Source: Lederbergia wuyishanensis (GTDB lineage: Bacteria; Bacillota; Bacilli; Bacillales; Bacillaceae_C). From it: a DNA stretch of 64,000 bases. Shown here in pieces: positions 8,982 to 18,581 of the stretch. The stretch covers positions 868,001 to 932,000 of the forward strand of contig NZ_JALIRM010000001.1 of the NCBI RefSeq assembly GCF_022900255.1. The letters are read 5' to 3'. How positions within the stretch are numbered: position 1 is the first letter of the stretch; every line of letters begins with the position of its first letter. The translations under genes were made by a program, and so were the position numbers. The notes beneath the pieces were generated by a model that saw only the letters and a list, made by a program, of their open reading frames with translations, was not told the DNA's origin and made no database searches.

Positions 8982-9761
8982 CTATGATTTGACTTTACGA
9001 TAAAAAAAAGTGTCCTCGACTTCTAAATCATACTTCCCTGGATTAAATATTTGCTCTGTACTCCCTACAAATAGGACTCCATCATCGGCTAAAGATTTTG
9101 AGAATTTTTTATACAGATTATCTTTTGCTTCTTCTGTAAAATAGATTAATACATTTCTGCAAATGATTAAATCAAAATCTTTGTAAAATGCATCCCCTAA
9201 CAAATTTAATTTTCGAAAATCGACCGTCTTTTTTATGACATCGTCTATTATATAAGAGTTGCCTTCCTTTTTAAAAAATTTAGTTAACATGGTAGAGGGA
9301 ATTTCCGCAAGCGATCGTTCAGAATAAATCCCTGCTTTTGCAGCAGCCAGTGCTTGCTCATCAATATCAGTCGCCAATATAGAAATATGTTCCATTGATA
9401 TATATTTTGATAATATCATTGAAATTGTATAAGGTTCCTCGCCTGTAGAAGATGCAGCGCTCCATATTTTCAGTTTCTTTTTATTCGACATTAATCGCGG
9501 TAAGATTTTATTTTCCAATACTTCCCACCGAGCTCTATTACGAAAAAATTCAGTAACATTAATAGTCATTTTATCCAGAAAATCGTTCATATTTTGAGGT
9601 TCTGATAAAATACCTGCATAGAAATCTTTAAAAGAAGAATATCCTTTTTTTTGATAGAGAGATGTAAGCCTTCTTTTCATTTGTGCTTCTTTATATAAGG
9701 ATAGGTCTATCCCCGTTTTTTGTTTGATTTGTAAAATAAAATGATGATAATCCTGATCCAT
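8982..9761 (-). CDS. cheR: Chemotaxis protein methyltransferase CheR
   Basis: SAM-dependent methyltransferase that methylates glutamates of chemoreceptors during adaptation. The N-terminal helical domain covers about residues 1-75, including the arginine-rich helix MKRRLTSLYQKKG. The catalytic domain has ITVNEFFR-like VTEFFRN, SAASSTGEEPYTISM as the SAM-binding loop, ILATDIDEQAL, and ICRNVLIYF. The 259-residue length fits. It stands between ndk and aroB as in B. subtilis and implies the organism encodes chemotaxis, although no other che gene is in the window. Confidence 0.96.
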   Translation of the reverse strand: MDQDYHHFILQIKQKTGIDLSLYKEAQMKRRLTSLYQKKGYSSFKDFYAGILSEPQNMNDFLDKMTINVTEFFRNRARWEVLENKILPRLMSNKKKLKIWSAASSTGEEPYTISMILSKYISMEHISILATDIDEQALAAAKAGIYSERSLAEIPSTMLTKFFKKEGNSYIIDDVIKKTVDFRKLNLLGDAFYKDFDLIICRNVLIYFTEEAKDNLYKKFSKSLADDGVLFVGSTEQIFNPGKYDLEVEDTFFYRKVKS

Positions 9762-9824
9762 GAACCCCCCACTACTTTCTCTATATACTCATAATGATTA
9801 TACCGTATTTATGTAAATTAATTA

Positions 9825-9862
9825 AGATAGAAAGACCACCTAGGATTGATCCCGGTGGCCTT
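9825..9862 (-). terminator. Probable terminator after ndk
   Basis: An imperfect stem with CCACC/GGTGG core (9833-9861) lies just past the ndk stop. The following minus-strand tract is only moderately T-rich (CTTTCTATCTT). Confidence 0.6.
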
Positions 9863-9871
9863 TAATATATG

Positions 9872-10318
9872 TTAATATATCCAGCTGTTGATTAGCTTAG
9901 AATATTCTTCAAGCTCTTCTTCCTTAAAAAACAAAGATACTTCTCTTTCAGCACTTTCAGTTGAATCAGAACCGTGAATGATGTTTTTCCCTACTGTTAA
10001 GCCAAAATCTCCACGAATCGTTCCTTGTACAGCATCTTTCGGATTTGTTGAACCCATCATTTGACGCGCTGTATGTATAACATTTTCACCTTGCCAAACC
10101 ATTGCAAAAACTGGTCCAGATGTGATGAATTCGACTAAATCACCGAAAAATGGACGCTCTTTATGTTCTCCATAATGTTGTTCGGCAAGTTCTTTCGAAA
10201 TGGTCATTAATTTTGCACCAACAAGTTGGAAGCCTTTCTTTTCGAAGCGTGACACGATTTCGCCAATTAATCCTCTTTGTACACCATCTGGTTTTACCAT
10301 TAGAAAAGTCTTTTCCAT
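9872..10318 (-). CDS. ndk: Nucleoside diphosphate kinase
   Basis: Transfers the gamma phosphate of ATP to nucleoside diphosphates through a phosphohistidine. The N-terminal [18 protein letters not shown] is the family signature, and the active-site His is H115 in NIIHGSDS. The start ATG 10318 follows GCAGGAGTGATAACT and gives the usual 148 residues; the open frame extends 34 codons further but has no support. It is monocistronic between hepT and cheR, with a hairpin downstream. Confidence 0.97.
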   Translation of the reverse strand: MEKTFLMVKPDGVQRGLIGEIVSRFEKKGFQLVGAKLMTISKELAEQHYGEHKERPFFGDLVEFITSGPVFAMVWQGENVIHTARQMMGSTNPKDAVQGTIRGDFGLTVGKNIIHGSDSTESAEREVSLFFKEEELEEYSKLINSWIY

Positions 10319-10513
10319 AGTTATCACTCCTGCAATTATCTCGGGAAAAAGTTCGAAATCCCATGAAAATAATACCATTGTTCTCCAACGATAGCAAATT
10401 GACAAGCAATTAATCATCATGTTTCTTCAATTAGATGAGAGAATACATAGAAATTTACTTTCTACTTAAATGTGCTATTGATAAAAATTATAGTGTTTCA
10501 TTCTTGATTTCAT

Positions 10514-11476
10514 TTAATACTTCCGTTTTCCGATGTAAAGAGCAATATCGCGAAGGATTTTCTTTGCTTTTATAGGTGGTAAATCGTCTAAAACGTTTAT
10601 TGCTTTTTTTAGATACATTCTGCTCACTGAGTATGCTTGTTCAATTGCGCCTGAATTTTTAATAACTGAAATAATGTCAATCATATCTTCTTTTGAAGTG
10701 TGCTCGTTAACTTTCAATATACTAGGTCTTAGCTTTTCATTTCTTAAGGCATATAGGACTGGTAATGTAATGTTTCCTTGCCTTAAATCCTCTCCTGCTG
10801 GTTTACCTAGTTCTTTTTCCGATCCGGTAAAATCTAGTATATCGTCAATTATTTGATATGACATGCCAACAAAGTAACCGAATTTATATAATTTTCGGTG
10901 GGTCCTCTCATCAGCACCAGCAGATACTGCCCCAAGTTCGCAACTTACTGCGATAAGTAATGCGGTTTTGCGTTTAATTCGCCTTAAATAATCTTTTATA
11001 TTTTGATTAAAACGATATTTATCTTTTATCTGGTCAATTTCGCCCATACAAACTTCTATAATCGCATTGGATAGAATTTGATGTGCCAATGCGTTTTGAA
11101 TATTAGTCATGTATTCAAGTGAACGTGCCAAAATATAGTCGCCTGTGTACATAGCAATACGATCATTCCATAAATGATTAATTGTTGGTTGGCCCCTTCT
11201 AAGCTGTGCGTCATCAATTACATCATCATGGACAAGAGAAGCCATATGTATGAGTTCTAAGGCAACGGCAGTATTTTTAATTGTATGTATATTATAACTA
11301 CCAAATTTGGCTGATAGTAGGACAAAAACAGGACGGATTCTCTTTCCCCCTGCTTTAAGTAGCTGAACTGACGCATTTCGAAGTAGCTCCATATCAGATT
11401 GGATTGCTAATTCCATCTCTTTTTCGATAATATCGAAGTCAGCTTTTAAGGTCGAATTTAGTAATGTTAGTTTCAT
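10514..11476 (-). CDS. hepT: Heptaprenyl diphosphate synthase component II HepT
   Basis: Catalytic large subunit of the two-component heptaprenyl diphosphate synthase that makes the menaquinone-7 side chain. The two aspartate-rich motifs are present as HDDVIDD and DDILD, with GGKRIRP and the KTA stretch between. It ends in IGKRKY, like other HepT proteins. ATG 11476 is preferred over the GTG 12 bases upstream because TAGGTGG overlaps that GTG and is correctly spaced for the ATG. It closes the hepS-menG-hepT cluster, 19 bases after menG. Confidence 0.95.
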   Translation of the reverse strand: MKLTLLNSTLKADFDIIEKEMELAIQSDMELLRNASVQLLKAGGKRIRPVFVLLSAKFGSYNIHTIKNTAVALELIHMASLVHDDVIDDAQLRRGQPTINHLWNDRIAMYTGDYILARSLEYMTNIQNALAHQILSNAIIEVCMGEIDQIKDKYRFNQNIKDYLRRIKRKTALLIAVSCELGAVSAGADERTHRKLYKFGYFVGMSYQIIDDILDFTGSEKELGKPAGEDLRQGNITLPVLYALRNEKLRPSILKVNEHTSKEDMIDIISVIKNSGAIEQAYSVSRMYLKKAINVLDDLPPIKAKKILRDIALYIGKRKY

Positions 11477-11495
11477 TTCTTTTTCCACCTAGGCT

Positions 11496-12200
11496 TTATT
11501 TCTTTTTCTTTCCAATATGAGCTGCTGCAACACCACCGTTAAAAGATTTGTAAATTACATCAACAAATCCTGCTCTCCAGAACATTTGCGCTAATTGTTC
11601 CATTCCTGGAAAATCCCGGGCTGATTCTTGAAGCCATGAATATTCTTTAAAACTTTTAGCAAAAATTTTTCCGAATAACGGCATGACATAGCGGAAATAT
11701 AAATAATAAATTTGTTTATAAACGGGGATAGTTGGTTGAGAAGTTTCCAGGCAAACAGCCATTCCACCTGGTTTCAAAACTCTATTCATTTCTTTTAAGA
11801 CTTGCATGTAATCAGGAACATTACGCAATCCGAAACCTATTGTGACGTAGTCAAATGAATTATCTTCAAATGGAAGCTCCATTGCGTTTCCTTGAACCAA
11901 CTCTATTTGATGTAACTGCTCACTTTCCTGTTTTTGTTTTGCAACTTGCAACATATTTTTACTAAAGTCTAAACCAATAACTTTACCATCACTTCCGACG
12001 GCATGTGCAAGCGCTAAGGTCCAATCTCCAGTGCCACAACATAAATCAAGAGCATGTGCACCTTTAGGGACATTCATCTTTTTCATCGTATCTTTCCGCC
12101 ACTTTAAATGTTGTTGAAAGCTGATAATCGAATTCATTTTATCATAATTATCATGTATCTTTTCAAATACACTATGTACACGTTCCTCTTTTGATTGCAT
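11496..12200 (-). CDS. menG: Demethylmenaquinone methyltransferase MenG (UbiE/MenH)
   Basis: SAM-dependent C-methyltransferase for the last step of menaquinone synthesis. Visible motifs are [16 protein letters not shown] (SAM motif I), [11 protein letters not shown], and the UbiE signature [14 protein letters not shown]. It ends in a basic KKKK tail. ATG 12200 gives the N-terminus [15 protein letters not shown] as in relatives, although GGAGG is slightly far (12 bases). It sits between hepS and hepT, so one operon supplies both the polyprenyl chain and ring methylation. Confidence 0.95.
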   Translation of the reverse strand: MQSKEERVHSVFEKIHDNYDKMNSIISFQQHLKWRKDTMKKMNVPKGAHALDLCCGTGDWTLALAHAVGSDGKVIGLDFSKNMLQVAKQKQESEQLHQIELVQGNAMELPFEDNSFDYVTIGFGLRNVPDYMQVLKEMNRVLKPGGMAVCLETSQPTIPVYKQIYYLYFRYVMPLFGKIFAKSFKEYSWLQESARDFPGMEQLAQMFWRAGFVDVIYKSFNGGVAAAHIGKKKK

Positions 12201-12205
12201 CTTTT

Positions 12206-12985
12206 TCAACAACCTCCGTTTAAAGTGTCAGACAATTCATTGATACGCAAATGAACGATTGAAGGAAGAACATTTAAGTCCTTCATCATGCAATCAAGCT
12301 TATCTCTGGATTCATTCAAAATATCCGTTAACATTTTTTTCTCCTCTTCTAAGGAAAGCTCTTTACTGTTCCGGATATGAATATTTTTTATTCCGTCCAA
12401 AAAAAATGAGAATTTCCCATTAACTAACCATTTCAATTCCTTCCCTACTCTTTTTAAAAATAGAAATTCAGAGAAGAACTCAATATATTTGATAGGTATT
12501 TGAAAATGGTGACAAAATTGTTCCAAAAGTCCCGACTCTATTTTTTTTACACTTTGAAGATAAGAATTTAAATTTTCACCCTTAAATTGGATGAGATTTA
12601 TTTTATGTTCATTTATCGTTTTAATTGCTGAAGCAATAGATTTTATCAATTCTATATTTCGATATTCAGATAAAAGATTATAATACAATCCACTATAATA
12701 ATCTCCGGCCAATACTTTTAACTGACGCGCCTTCATTGAGATATTTCGATTTGATACATTTTCATGTGTTTCTAAGGCCAAGTTGGCTAGCATAGTAGCT
12801 ATTATGTATACTTCACGTTCTTCAGAAGATAAATTGGAATCACGTAAAGAGTATGCCATGAGATGGATTTGATCTACATCGAGCTCAGGCGGTTCAATAT
12901 GTTTATATAAAAATTGATGAGAGCATATTTGCTGCAACTTTCTTCTTATTGAATCCACTTGCTGTTCAAAATTACAGACCGCCAT
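12206..12985 (-). CDS. hepS: Heptaprenyl diphosphate synthase component I HepS
   Basis: Small non-catalytic subunit that sets chain length and pairs with HepT. The protein is about 259 residues, all-helical and soluble, without aspartate-rich motifs. It diverges strongly between genera, so the call rests on resemblance (for example [15 protein letters not shown] and [18 protein letters not shown]) and on position before menG-hepT. ATG 12985 follows GAGGAT with good spacing. The stop lies 5 bases before the menG start. Confidence 0.88.
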   Translation of the reverse strand: MAVCNFEQQVDSIRRKLQQICSHQFLYKHIEPPELDVDQIHLMAYSLRDSNLSSEEREVYIIATMLANLALETHENVSNRNISMKARQLKVLAGDYYSGLYYNLLSEYRNIELIKSIASAIKTINEHKINLIQFKGENLNSYLQSVKKIESGLLEQFCHHFQIPIKYIEFFSEFLFLKRVGKELKWLVNGKFSFFLDGIKNIHIRNSKELSLEEEKKMLTDILNESRDKLDCMMKDLNVLPSIVHLRINELSDTLNGGC

Positions 12986-13105
12986 AACAAAATCCTCGTT
13001 TCTATTACAAATAAATATCATGGATTACATACAAGTTTAATTATAACATATAGAATTACTGAATGGCGATTTTGAGGGATTCTAGGGTGTAAGTTTTCAT
13101 ATTAT

Positions 13106-13339
13106 CTATCTTTTATGTTCACTCTCTATTTCACCAAATGAAGTCATAATTTCTGCATTCCCTCTAATTTTGATAGCTGAAGTATGTTCGGTAAACTGAG
13201 CAACCATCACTTCGCCGGCATCTAACTTTTCTGCATGATGAAATCTAGTATCCGAACCTCTTGTTAAACCAATAACGTTAACGCCATCTTCTAGTGCTTT
13301 AATGATTATAAAATCAGATTGTCCCCGACCGTTGCTCAT
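13106..13339 (-). CDS. mtrB: Tryptophan RNA-binding attenuation protein TRAP
   Basis: A 77-residue TRAP subunit. In Bacillus it forms an 11-mer ring that binds tryptophan and then (G/U)AG repeats in trp leader RNA. The family residues are recognisable, including the [16 protein letters not shown] region and the RNA-contact stretch [11 protein letters not shown]. It follows folE closely, as in B. subtilis (mtrAB). No trp operon is in this window, although mtrB is intact, so its targets must lie elsewhere or be fewer. Confidence 0.97.
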   Translation of the reverse strand: MSNGRGQSDFIIIKALEDGVNVIGLTRGSDTRFHHAEKLDAGEVMVAQFTEHTSAIKIRGNAEIMTSFGEIESEHKR

Positions 13340-13361
13340 TTCATCACCTCATGAAAAAGTT

Positions 13362-13928
13362 TCAATTTTTTATCAAGGAAAGTACTTCTGCTCGTGCTTG
13401 ACCATCTGTGGCTAGAATGCCTCTAACTGCAGATGTTACTGTTTTGGAACCTGGCTTTTTAATACCCCTCATTGTCATACACATATGCTCTGCTTCTAAG
13501 ATTACCATTACACCCTGTGGTTCGAGTTTTTTCATCATAACATCTGCAATTGTGGATGTGATTCTTTCTTGAAGTTGTGGTCGAGATGCTACCGTTTCAA
13601 CAGCTCGTGCAAGTTTACTTAAACCCGCCACCTTTCCGTTTTGTGGGATATATGCCACATGAGCTTTACCAAAGAAAGGCACTAAATGGTGTTCACACAT
13701 AGAAAAAAACGGGATATCTTTAACAAGTACAAGTTCCTCGTGATCTTCTCCAAAAATTGTTTCAAAATACTCCTCAGGATTTTTTCCTAATCCAGAAAAA
13801 ACTTCTTCATACATTTTGGCTACGCGCTTTGGAGTATCAATTAACCCCTCCCTATTTGGGTCTTCTCCAATCGCCTCTAGTATCATTCTAACCGCTTCTT
13901 CTATTTGCGAGCGATTTACCTCTATCAT
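13362..13928 (-). CDS. folE: GTP cyclohydrolase I FolE (MtrA)
   Basis: First enzyme of folate synthesis, converting GTP to dihydroneopterin triphosphate. Zinc ligands are C78 and H81 in [10 protein letters not shown] and C150 in EAEHMCM; the signatures [10 protein letters not shown] and [10 protein letters not shown] are present. The length of 188 residues is typical. It is upstream of mtrB with a 22-base gap, forming the folE-mtrB operon, and is preceded by the hbs terminator. Confidence 0.97.
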   Translation of the reverse strand: MIEVNRSQIEEAVRMILEAIGEDPNREGLIDTPKRVAKMYEEVFSGLGKNPEEYFETIFGEDHEELVLVKDIPFFSMCEHHLVPFFGKAHVAYIPQNGKVAGLSKLARAVETVASRPQLQERITSTIADVMMKKLEPQGVMVILEAEHMCMTMRGIKKPGSKTVTSAVRGILATDGQARAEVLSLIKN

Positions 13929-13994
13929 TCTTCTTCCTCCTACTTAAGTGCACCAAGACATGTTTTGTATTCCCATAGTAGCATAAATAATAAA

Positions 13995-14037
13995 AGAAAT
14001 AAAAAGGAACCGCCGTTGTTTTCGGCAGTTCCTTTTG
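13995..14037 (-). terminator. Rho-independent terminator after hbs
   Basis: Strong stem AAAGGAAC-GCCG with its complement (14002-14036), followed on the minus strand by TTTTTATTTC. It lies between hbs and folE. Confidence 0.9.
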
Positions 14038-14059
14038 TTACGCTAAAGAATGTATGTAA

Positions 14060-14332
14060 TTATTTAACAGCATCTTTAAGCGCTTTACCTGGTTTGAACG
14101 CTGGAACTTTACTTGCAGCGATTTCGATTTCTTGACCAGTTTGAGGATTGCGTCCTTTACGAGCAGCACGCTCACGCACTTCAAAGTTACCAAAACCGAT
14201 TAAAGCTACTTTATCACCGTTAGCCAAAGCATTTTGGATGGATTGGAAAACAGCATCAACAGCTTTAGTAGCATCCTTTTTAGAAAGCTCAGCCGTTTCA
14301 GCAACAGAATTAATTAGTTCAGTTTTGTTCAT
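14060..14332 (-). CDS. hbs: DNA-binding protein HU (HBsu)
   Basis: Nucleoid-associated HU homodimer subunit of 90 residues. [12 protein letters not shown] at the N-terminus, [20 protein letters not shown] (the turn and start of the DNA-binding arm) and [21 protein letters not shown] are diagnostic. ATG 14332 follows GGAGGAGGTGAATGGT; the longer open frame upstream is not used. Transcription ends at the hairpin 13995-14037. Confidence 0.98.
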   Translation of the reverse strand: MNKTELINSVAETAELSKKDATKAVDAVFQSIQNALANGDKVALIGFGNFEVRERAARKGRNPQTGQEIEIAASKVPAFKPGKALKDAVK

Positions 14333-14692
14333 ACCATTCACCTCCTCCCAAAAAAGAGAGATCTTGTCTTGTTCCGCAAGTGCTATTACATTTGTGAACA
14401 ATTTTTAAGATTTCTAAACATGGAAATGTTAGAATCTGTATAAAATTACTGGTAAATAAGGGATTTATCAGCAATTCTGTTTAAAAGATTATCATATTAA
14501 TTTTATGTTAGCAAGAATAAAAGGCTTAAAAAATGGAAAAGATGCCGAATATCGTCGCATTCAGCATCTTTTTATAACTATAAAGTACATTTCCACTCCA
14601 AGAGCGCTGTTTTCGCATTTTCAAAGACTTCTGCTACCTTTTGCCCTCTCTAGATCTTTCCCCTTCAATTTACGAGGTAACAAAGCCATTTA
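14333..14692. other. Intergenic region between hbs and spoIVA
   Basis: About 360 bases without a convincing gene. It holds the hbs upstream region and the likely spoIVA terminator (14530-14573). A plus-strand open frame of 63 codons at 14505-14696 has no Shine-Dalgarno site and runs through the terminator, so it was not annotated. Confidence 0.6.
14530..14573 (-). terminator. Rho-independent terminator downstream of spoIVA
   Basis: Stem AAAGATGC-GAAT with one G-T wobble on the minus strand, then TTTTCCATTTTTT. It is 120 bases beyond the spoIVA stop; no other gene lies between. Confidence 0.7.
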
Positions 14693-16171
14693 TTAAAGAA
14701 TTATTGCTATTAACCCGCCAGAACCTTCGTTGATAATTCTTTCTAATGTTTCTTTTAATTTATATCGTGCATTTTCTGGCATCATCGCAATTTTAGCCTG
14801 AATGCCTTCCCTTACTAATGAACTTAAGCTTCTGCCAAATATATCTGAATTCCAGATTGACAATGGATCATCTTCAAAATCTTGCATGAGGTAGCGTACA
14901 AGCTCTTCGCTTTGTTTTTCTGTTCCAATAATCGGAGCAAATTCAGATTCAACATCTACCTTAATCATATGAATGGATGGGGCCATCGCTTTTAATCTTA
15001 CGCCAAAGCGAGCACCTTGCCTAATGATTTCTGGCTCATCAAGACTCATATCTGCTAAAGAAGGTGCTGCAATTCCATAGCCTGTTTGTCTTACCATTGC
15101 AAGAGCATCAGCTACTACATCGTATTCCCTTTTGGCATCTGCGAAATCTTGCATTAGTTCCAATAGATGGTCCTTGCCCCGTACCTCAACTCCAACAACT
15201 TCCTTGAGAACATTATCATATAGATCATCTGGAGCAAATAAATCAATTTCCGCGATTCCTTGCCCCATATCGACACCTGCAAGTCCTGCATTTTCAATAA
15301 AGTCAAATTCATAGAACTGTTGTACAACTCTATCTACATCTCTTAGTCTCTTAATATCTTTAACTGTTTCTTTCACAGCTTCTTGATAGTTTGTACGTAG
15401 CCAATGATTTTCTTTCAACACCATAACCCAGCTAGGGAGATTTACATTAACCTCAAGTACAGGGAATTCATATAGAGCTTCACGAAGGACGCTCATTACG
15501 TCCGCTTCACGCATGCTCTCAACTGACATTGCTAGAACAGGTATGTCGTATTTCGCTTCAAGCTGTTTTCGTAAGCTCTCAGTTTCTGCATGATGTGGTC
15601 TTGAGGAGTTAATGACCATAATAAATGGTTTCCCTACTTCTTTTAATTCTTCTATTACACGTTCTTCCGCATCTACATAGTCTGAACGTGGTATTTCTCC
15701 AATTGTACCATCTGTAGTTACTACCACACCAAGTACGGAGTGCTCTTGGATTACCTTTCGTGTACCAATTTCCGCTGCTTCATGAAAGGAAATTGGTTCT
15801 TCATACCATGGTGTATGGATCATTCTTGGACCATTTTCATCTTCATATCCCTTTGCACCTGGTACTGTGTATCCCACGCAATCAACGAGCCTTACATTGA
15901 CTTCTAGTCCTTCCTCAACTTGGACGGCTACAGCCTGATTTGGTACAAATTTCGGTTCAGTCGTCATGATCGTTCTTCCAGCTGCGCTTTGAGGCAATTC
16001 ATCTTGCGCACGCGATCTATCTGCTTCGTTCTTGATGTTTGGTAATACTGCTAGTTCCATAAACTTTTTAATAAATGTGGATTTACCTGTTCGAACAGCT
16101 CCAACTACGCCCAAATAAATATCTCCGCCTGTTCTTTCTGCAATATCTTTGAAAATATCCACCTTTTCCAA
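14693..16171 (-). CDS. spoIVA: Stage IV sporulation protein A (coat morphogenetic ATPase)
   Basis: Mother-cell ATPase that polymerises on the forespore surface and forms the basement layer of the spore coat. The start is taken as TTG 16171 because AGGAGGG lies six bases before it, giving MEKVDIFKDIAERTGG and the canonical 492 residues. The Walker A motif GAVRTGKST occupies residues 24-32, with a TRAFAC-like switch region following. The C-terminus ends in NEGSGGLIAIIL, the conserved tail needed for membrane anchoring through SpoVM. A possible SigE promoter is at 16234-16264. Confidence 0.98.
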   Translation of the reverse strand: MEKVDIFKDIAERTGGDIYLGVVGAVRTGKSTFIKKFMELAVLPNIKNEADRSRAQDELPQSAAGRTIMTTEPKFVPNQAVAVQVEEGLEVNVRLVDCVGYTVPGAKGYEDENGPRMIHTPWYEEPISFHEAAEIGTRKVIQEHSVLGVVVTTDGTIGEIPRSDYVDAEERVIEELKEVGKPFIMVINSSRPHHAETESLRKQLEAKYDIPVLAMSVESMREADVMSVLREALYEFPVLEVNVNLPSWVMVLKENHWLRTNYQEAVKETVKDIKRLRDVDRVVQQFYEFDFIENAGLAGVDMGQGIAEIDLFAPDDLYDNVLKEVVGVEVRGKDHLLELMQDFADAKREYDVVADALAMVRQTGYGIAAPSLADMSLDEPEIIRQGARFGVRLKAMAPSIHMIKVDVESEFAPIIGTEKQSEELVRYLMQDFEDDPLSIWNSDIFGRSLSSLVREGIQAKIAMMPENARYKLKETLERIINEGSGGLIAIIL

Positions 16172-16233
16172 GAGGTTCCCTCCTATCATTGAGTTCAAGG
16201 GACAATACACCCTATAAACGATTGGACAATAGA

Positions 16234-16264
16234 TGTTTATGATGTTGTCCGATTCTTATATGAC
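16234..16264 (-). promoter_or_regulatory. Candidate SigE promoter of spoIVA
   Basis: Minus-strand GTCATAT (16264-16258) and CATAAACA (16241-16234), 16 bases apart, resemble SigE -35 and -10 elements. SigE control of spoIVA is established in B. subtilis. The spacing is slightly long. Confidence 0.4.
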
Positions 16265-16276
16265 CATATTAAGAAG

Positions 16277-16323
16277 TAAATAAAAATTCCTTCTTCCACA
16301 TTATATTGAGTGAAAGAAGGAAT
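16277..16323 (-). terminator. Rho-independent terminator after yphF
   Basis: ATTCCTTCTT arms form a long stem (16286-16323) with a U-rich minus-strand tail. It begins just past the yphF stop. Confidence 0.87.
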
Positions 16324-16327
16324 ATTC

Positions 16328-17047
16328 CTATTTTTCCATGTAAATAGGCTCATTGTTTTCATCTACTGTATAAGAAGGTGAATAAGCTGGAACAAACAAA
16401 GAATTTTTTGTGAGAATGCTTGTAATATCCTCTCCTTGTTTGTAATTTTGCCCACTTTCTTTTACTGCCAGATAGAGGTCACTTATATAATCTACGAATA
16501 CTTCTCCCTCTAAATTAATGACTAGAGGTAAATTATTATGCGTAAAAGGTGAAATGATATAAGGCTCGCTCTTATAACCGATTTTTTGATAATCCAGACT
16601 ATAGATATTATTTGAAATAGCCTCTTTAAAAGGAGGATAACCTTGAGTTTTAATTCTCAATTTTACTTCCCTTATCTTTTCGGCAATGCGTAAATCAAGA
16701 ACTTTTACGGTTGGATTTGTCTCCACATCTATTAAAACATATTGAAATACTCCTCCGCTTTCGTAGGCATTTCCAGGAGGTGCAGCAAGAAATCTAGGAG
16801 CTAGCTTAGAAAATTCAATCGGGTATTTTATATAAATGGGTGTATCACTTTCACGAGTTTTAATCGGCAACAATCCATCATTCAATTCCCTATATTGATC
16901 GATGGCAGTTTGTACGGACTTAATCTGATCTTCATAAGGTATTTGGTTCTCAACTCTTTTCTCTTGAGGATACAAACACCCACTTAATAATACGGCGGCA
17001 AATACTAATATTGCAAAGTTCAAATACAATTTCATTAATAGTTTCAT
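16328..17047 (-). CDS. yphF: YphF-like lipoprotein
   Basis: Predicted secreted lipoprotein of about 239 residues. A hydrophobic signal (about 8-20) leads into the lipobox LLSGC, so the Cys would be lipidated and the protein anchored outside the membrane. The rest is soluble without a recognised catalytic motif. Two starts are possible, ATG 17047 and ATG 17035; the sequences AAAGGG and GGAAG do not decide clearly. Position between spoIVA and yphE supports the name. Function unknown. Confidence 0.78.
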   Translation of the reverse strand: MKLLMKLYLNFAILVFAAVLLSGCLYPQEKRVENQIPYEDQIKSVQTAIDQYRELNDGLLPIKTRESDTPIYIKYPIEFSKLAPRFLAAPPGNAYESGGVFQYVLIDVETNPTVKVLDLRIAEKIREVKLRIKTQGYPPFKEAISNNIYSLDYQKIGYKSEPYIISPFTHNNLPLVINLEGEVFVDYISDLYLAVKESGQNYKQGEDITSILTKNSLFVPAYSPSYTVDENNEPIYMEK

Positions 17048-17078
17048 CCCTTTAGCATCTTCCTTGTTGGTAGTAAAT

Positions 17079-17279
17079 TCAGCTGGTCGGACCAGTTAAT
17101 ACAACGAACAGCATGATGAGTCCACCAATGATCATAAAAACCCAAGCTGATATGGCGGTAACTATTTTTAATATTCTATTATTCATTTTATAACGACTTA
17201 TGTAAATGGTAAACATCGCTAAAGCCAATAGAAACATCCCAATAATAGAAATCCACATTTTTTGCATAGATGGTGACAT
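17079..17279 (-). CDS. yphE: YphE, DUF2768 small membrane protein
   Basis: A 66-residue protein with two transmembrane segments (about 8-24 and 39-61) matching DUF2768/YphE. The start ATG 17279 follows GGAGGAATATAT. A longer open frame reading to 17408 exists but would run through the gpsA terminator. It lies between gpsA and yphF. No activity is known for the family. Confidence 0.82.
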   Translation of the reverse strand: MSPSMQKMWISIIGMFLLALAMFTIYISRYKMNNRILKIVTAISAWVFMIIGGLIMLFVVLTGPTS

Positions 17280-17359
17280 ATATATTCCTCCACTACTTAA
17301 TTGACGAGTTAAATATATTATAACATGTTTAATTTGGTAAAAAGGTGAAGATAAGTTAA

Positions 17360-17399
17360 CAAAAAAAAAGATGAAGCAATGGACCAGCCTTTGCTTCAT
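17360..17399 (-). terminator. Rho-independent terminator downstream of gpsA
   Basis: ATGAAGCAA and TTGCTTCAT arms (17371-17399) are followed by CTTTTTTTTT on the minus strand, 100 bases after the gpsA stop. Confidence 0.87.
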
Positions 17400-17498
17400 A
17401 GATGACAAACAATACCCATTCCACCCTGTTTAAGCAATTTACTTCAAAGCATTATATGCACTTAAAAAAAGAACGCATCCTCTTTTGCCTAGACGGTC

Positions 17499-18554
17499 TT
17501 ATAGTTGTTCCATTTGTTCGCTCAATATATCGACAAGATCTTCCATCTCATTCGTTTTTAACCTTGCCATTAATTGTTCAACAGCTTCTTTTGCATTCAC
17601 ATCATTAAATAATATCTGATAAAGAATTTCAGTAATAGGCATACTGCAGTCATATTTACGTGCTAGTTGATATGCTGCTTTCGTAGTTCGGACTCCTTCT
17701 ACAACCATTCCCATATTGTTTAGAACATCTTCTAACTTTTGTCCTTTTCCAAGCATATTACCTGCACGCCAGTTCCTAGAATGCACACTTGTACACGTTA
17801 CGATTAAGTCTCCTATTCCAGCTAATCCAGAAAAAGTTAGTGGATTAGCCCCCATTTTTGTTCCTAAACGTGAGATTTCAGCTAAACCTCTTGTAATAAG
17901 TGCAGCTTTCGCATTATCGCCATATCCCAATCCGTCTGAAATACCAGCAGCTAATGCGATAATATTTTTAAGCGCTCCTCCTATTTCGACCCCGATTAAA
18001 TCAGGGTTTGTATAGACGCGGAAATGTTGATTCATAAATAAATCTTGTATTTTTTCAGCCGCATCCATGTTTTTTGATGATACTGCCACAGTTGTGGGAT
18101 GTCTTAGACTTACTTCCTCAGCATGGCTAGGTCCTGAAAGAACTACAATATCTTTAAGGATACGTTTTGGTATTTCTTCGTCAATCATTTCGGAAATTCG
18201 TAGCAAACTATCTGGTTCAATACCTTTACTCACGTGAACAAAGGTAAGAGGCTTCATTTGAAATTTTATGACTTCTCTTAATGTTTGCCTTATTGCCTTT
18301 GTAGGTACAGCAATGATGACCGTTTCAACCCCACTTAATGTTTCCTCAAGTGATGTGCTAGCTGTAATTAGTTCTGGAAGAGTAATACCGGGTAAATATT
18401 TTTCATTCGTATGACTGTTATTGATTTCGTTTTTGTGTTCCTCATTTCGAGTCCACAATTGAACGGGATGTTGATTATCCGCTAGGACGATAGCTAATGC
18501 GGTACCCCAACTGCCAGCACCGATAACCGCAACTTTTTCTTTCTTATTATTCAA
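17499..18554 (-). CDS. gpsA: NAD(P)-dependent glycerol-3-phosphate dehydrogenase
   Basis: Reduces dihydroxyacetone phosphate to sn-glycerol-3-phosphate, the precursor of phospholipids. The dinucleotide fold starts with [14 protein letters not shown]; the catalytic region includes [23 protein letters not shown] and the substrate site [11 protein letters not shown]. The start is inferred as TTG 18554, since AAGGTGGTGAT lies immediately upstream; that gives 351 residues, close to the usual length. It follows der after 27 bases, so der-gpsA are probably one operon. Confidence 0.96.
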   Translation of the reverse strand: MNNKKEKVAVIGAGSWGTALAIVLADNQHPVQLWTRNEEHKNEINNSHTNEKYLPGITLPELITASTSLEETLSGVETVIIAVPTKAIRQTLREVIKFQMKPLTFVHVSKGIEPDSLLRISEMIDEEIPKRILKDIVVLSGPSHAEEVSLRHPTTVAVSSKNMDAAEKIQDLFMNQHFRVYTNPDLIGVEIGGALKNIIALAAGISDGLGYGDNAKAALITRGLAEISRLGTKMGANPLTFSGLAGIGDLIVTCTSVHSRNWRAGNMLGKGQKLEDVLNNMGMVVEGVRTTKAAYQLARKYDCSMPITEILYQILFNDVNAKEAVEQLMARLKTNEMEDLVDILSEQMEQL

Positions 18555-18581
18555 GCTAATCACCACCTTCATTTCTAAAAC

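Noticed and set aside
14505-14696. Plus-strand 63-codon open frame between hbs and spoIVA
   Set aside because: No ribosome binding site; it spans the spoIVA terminator hairpin and has no recognisable protein character.
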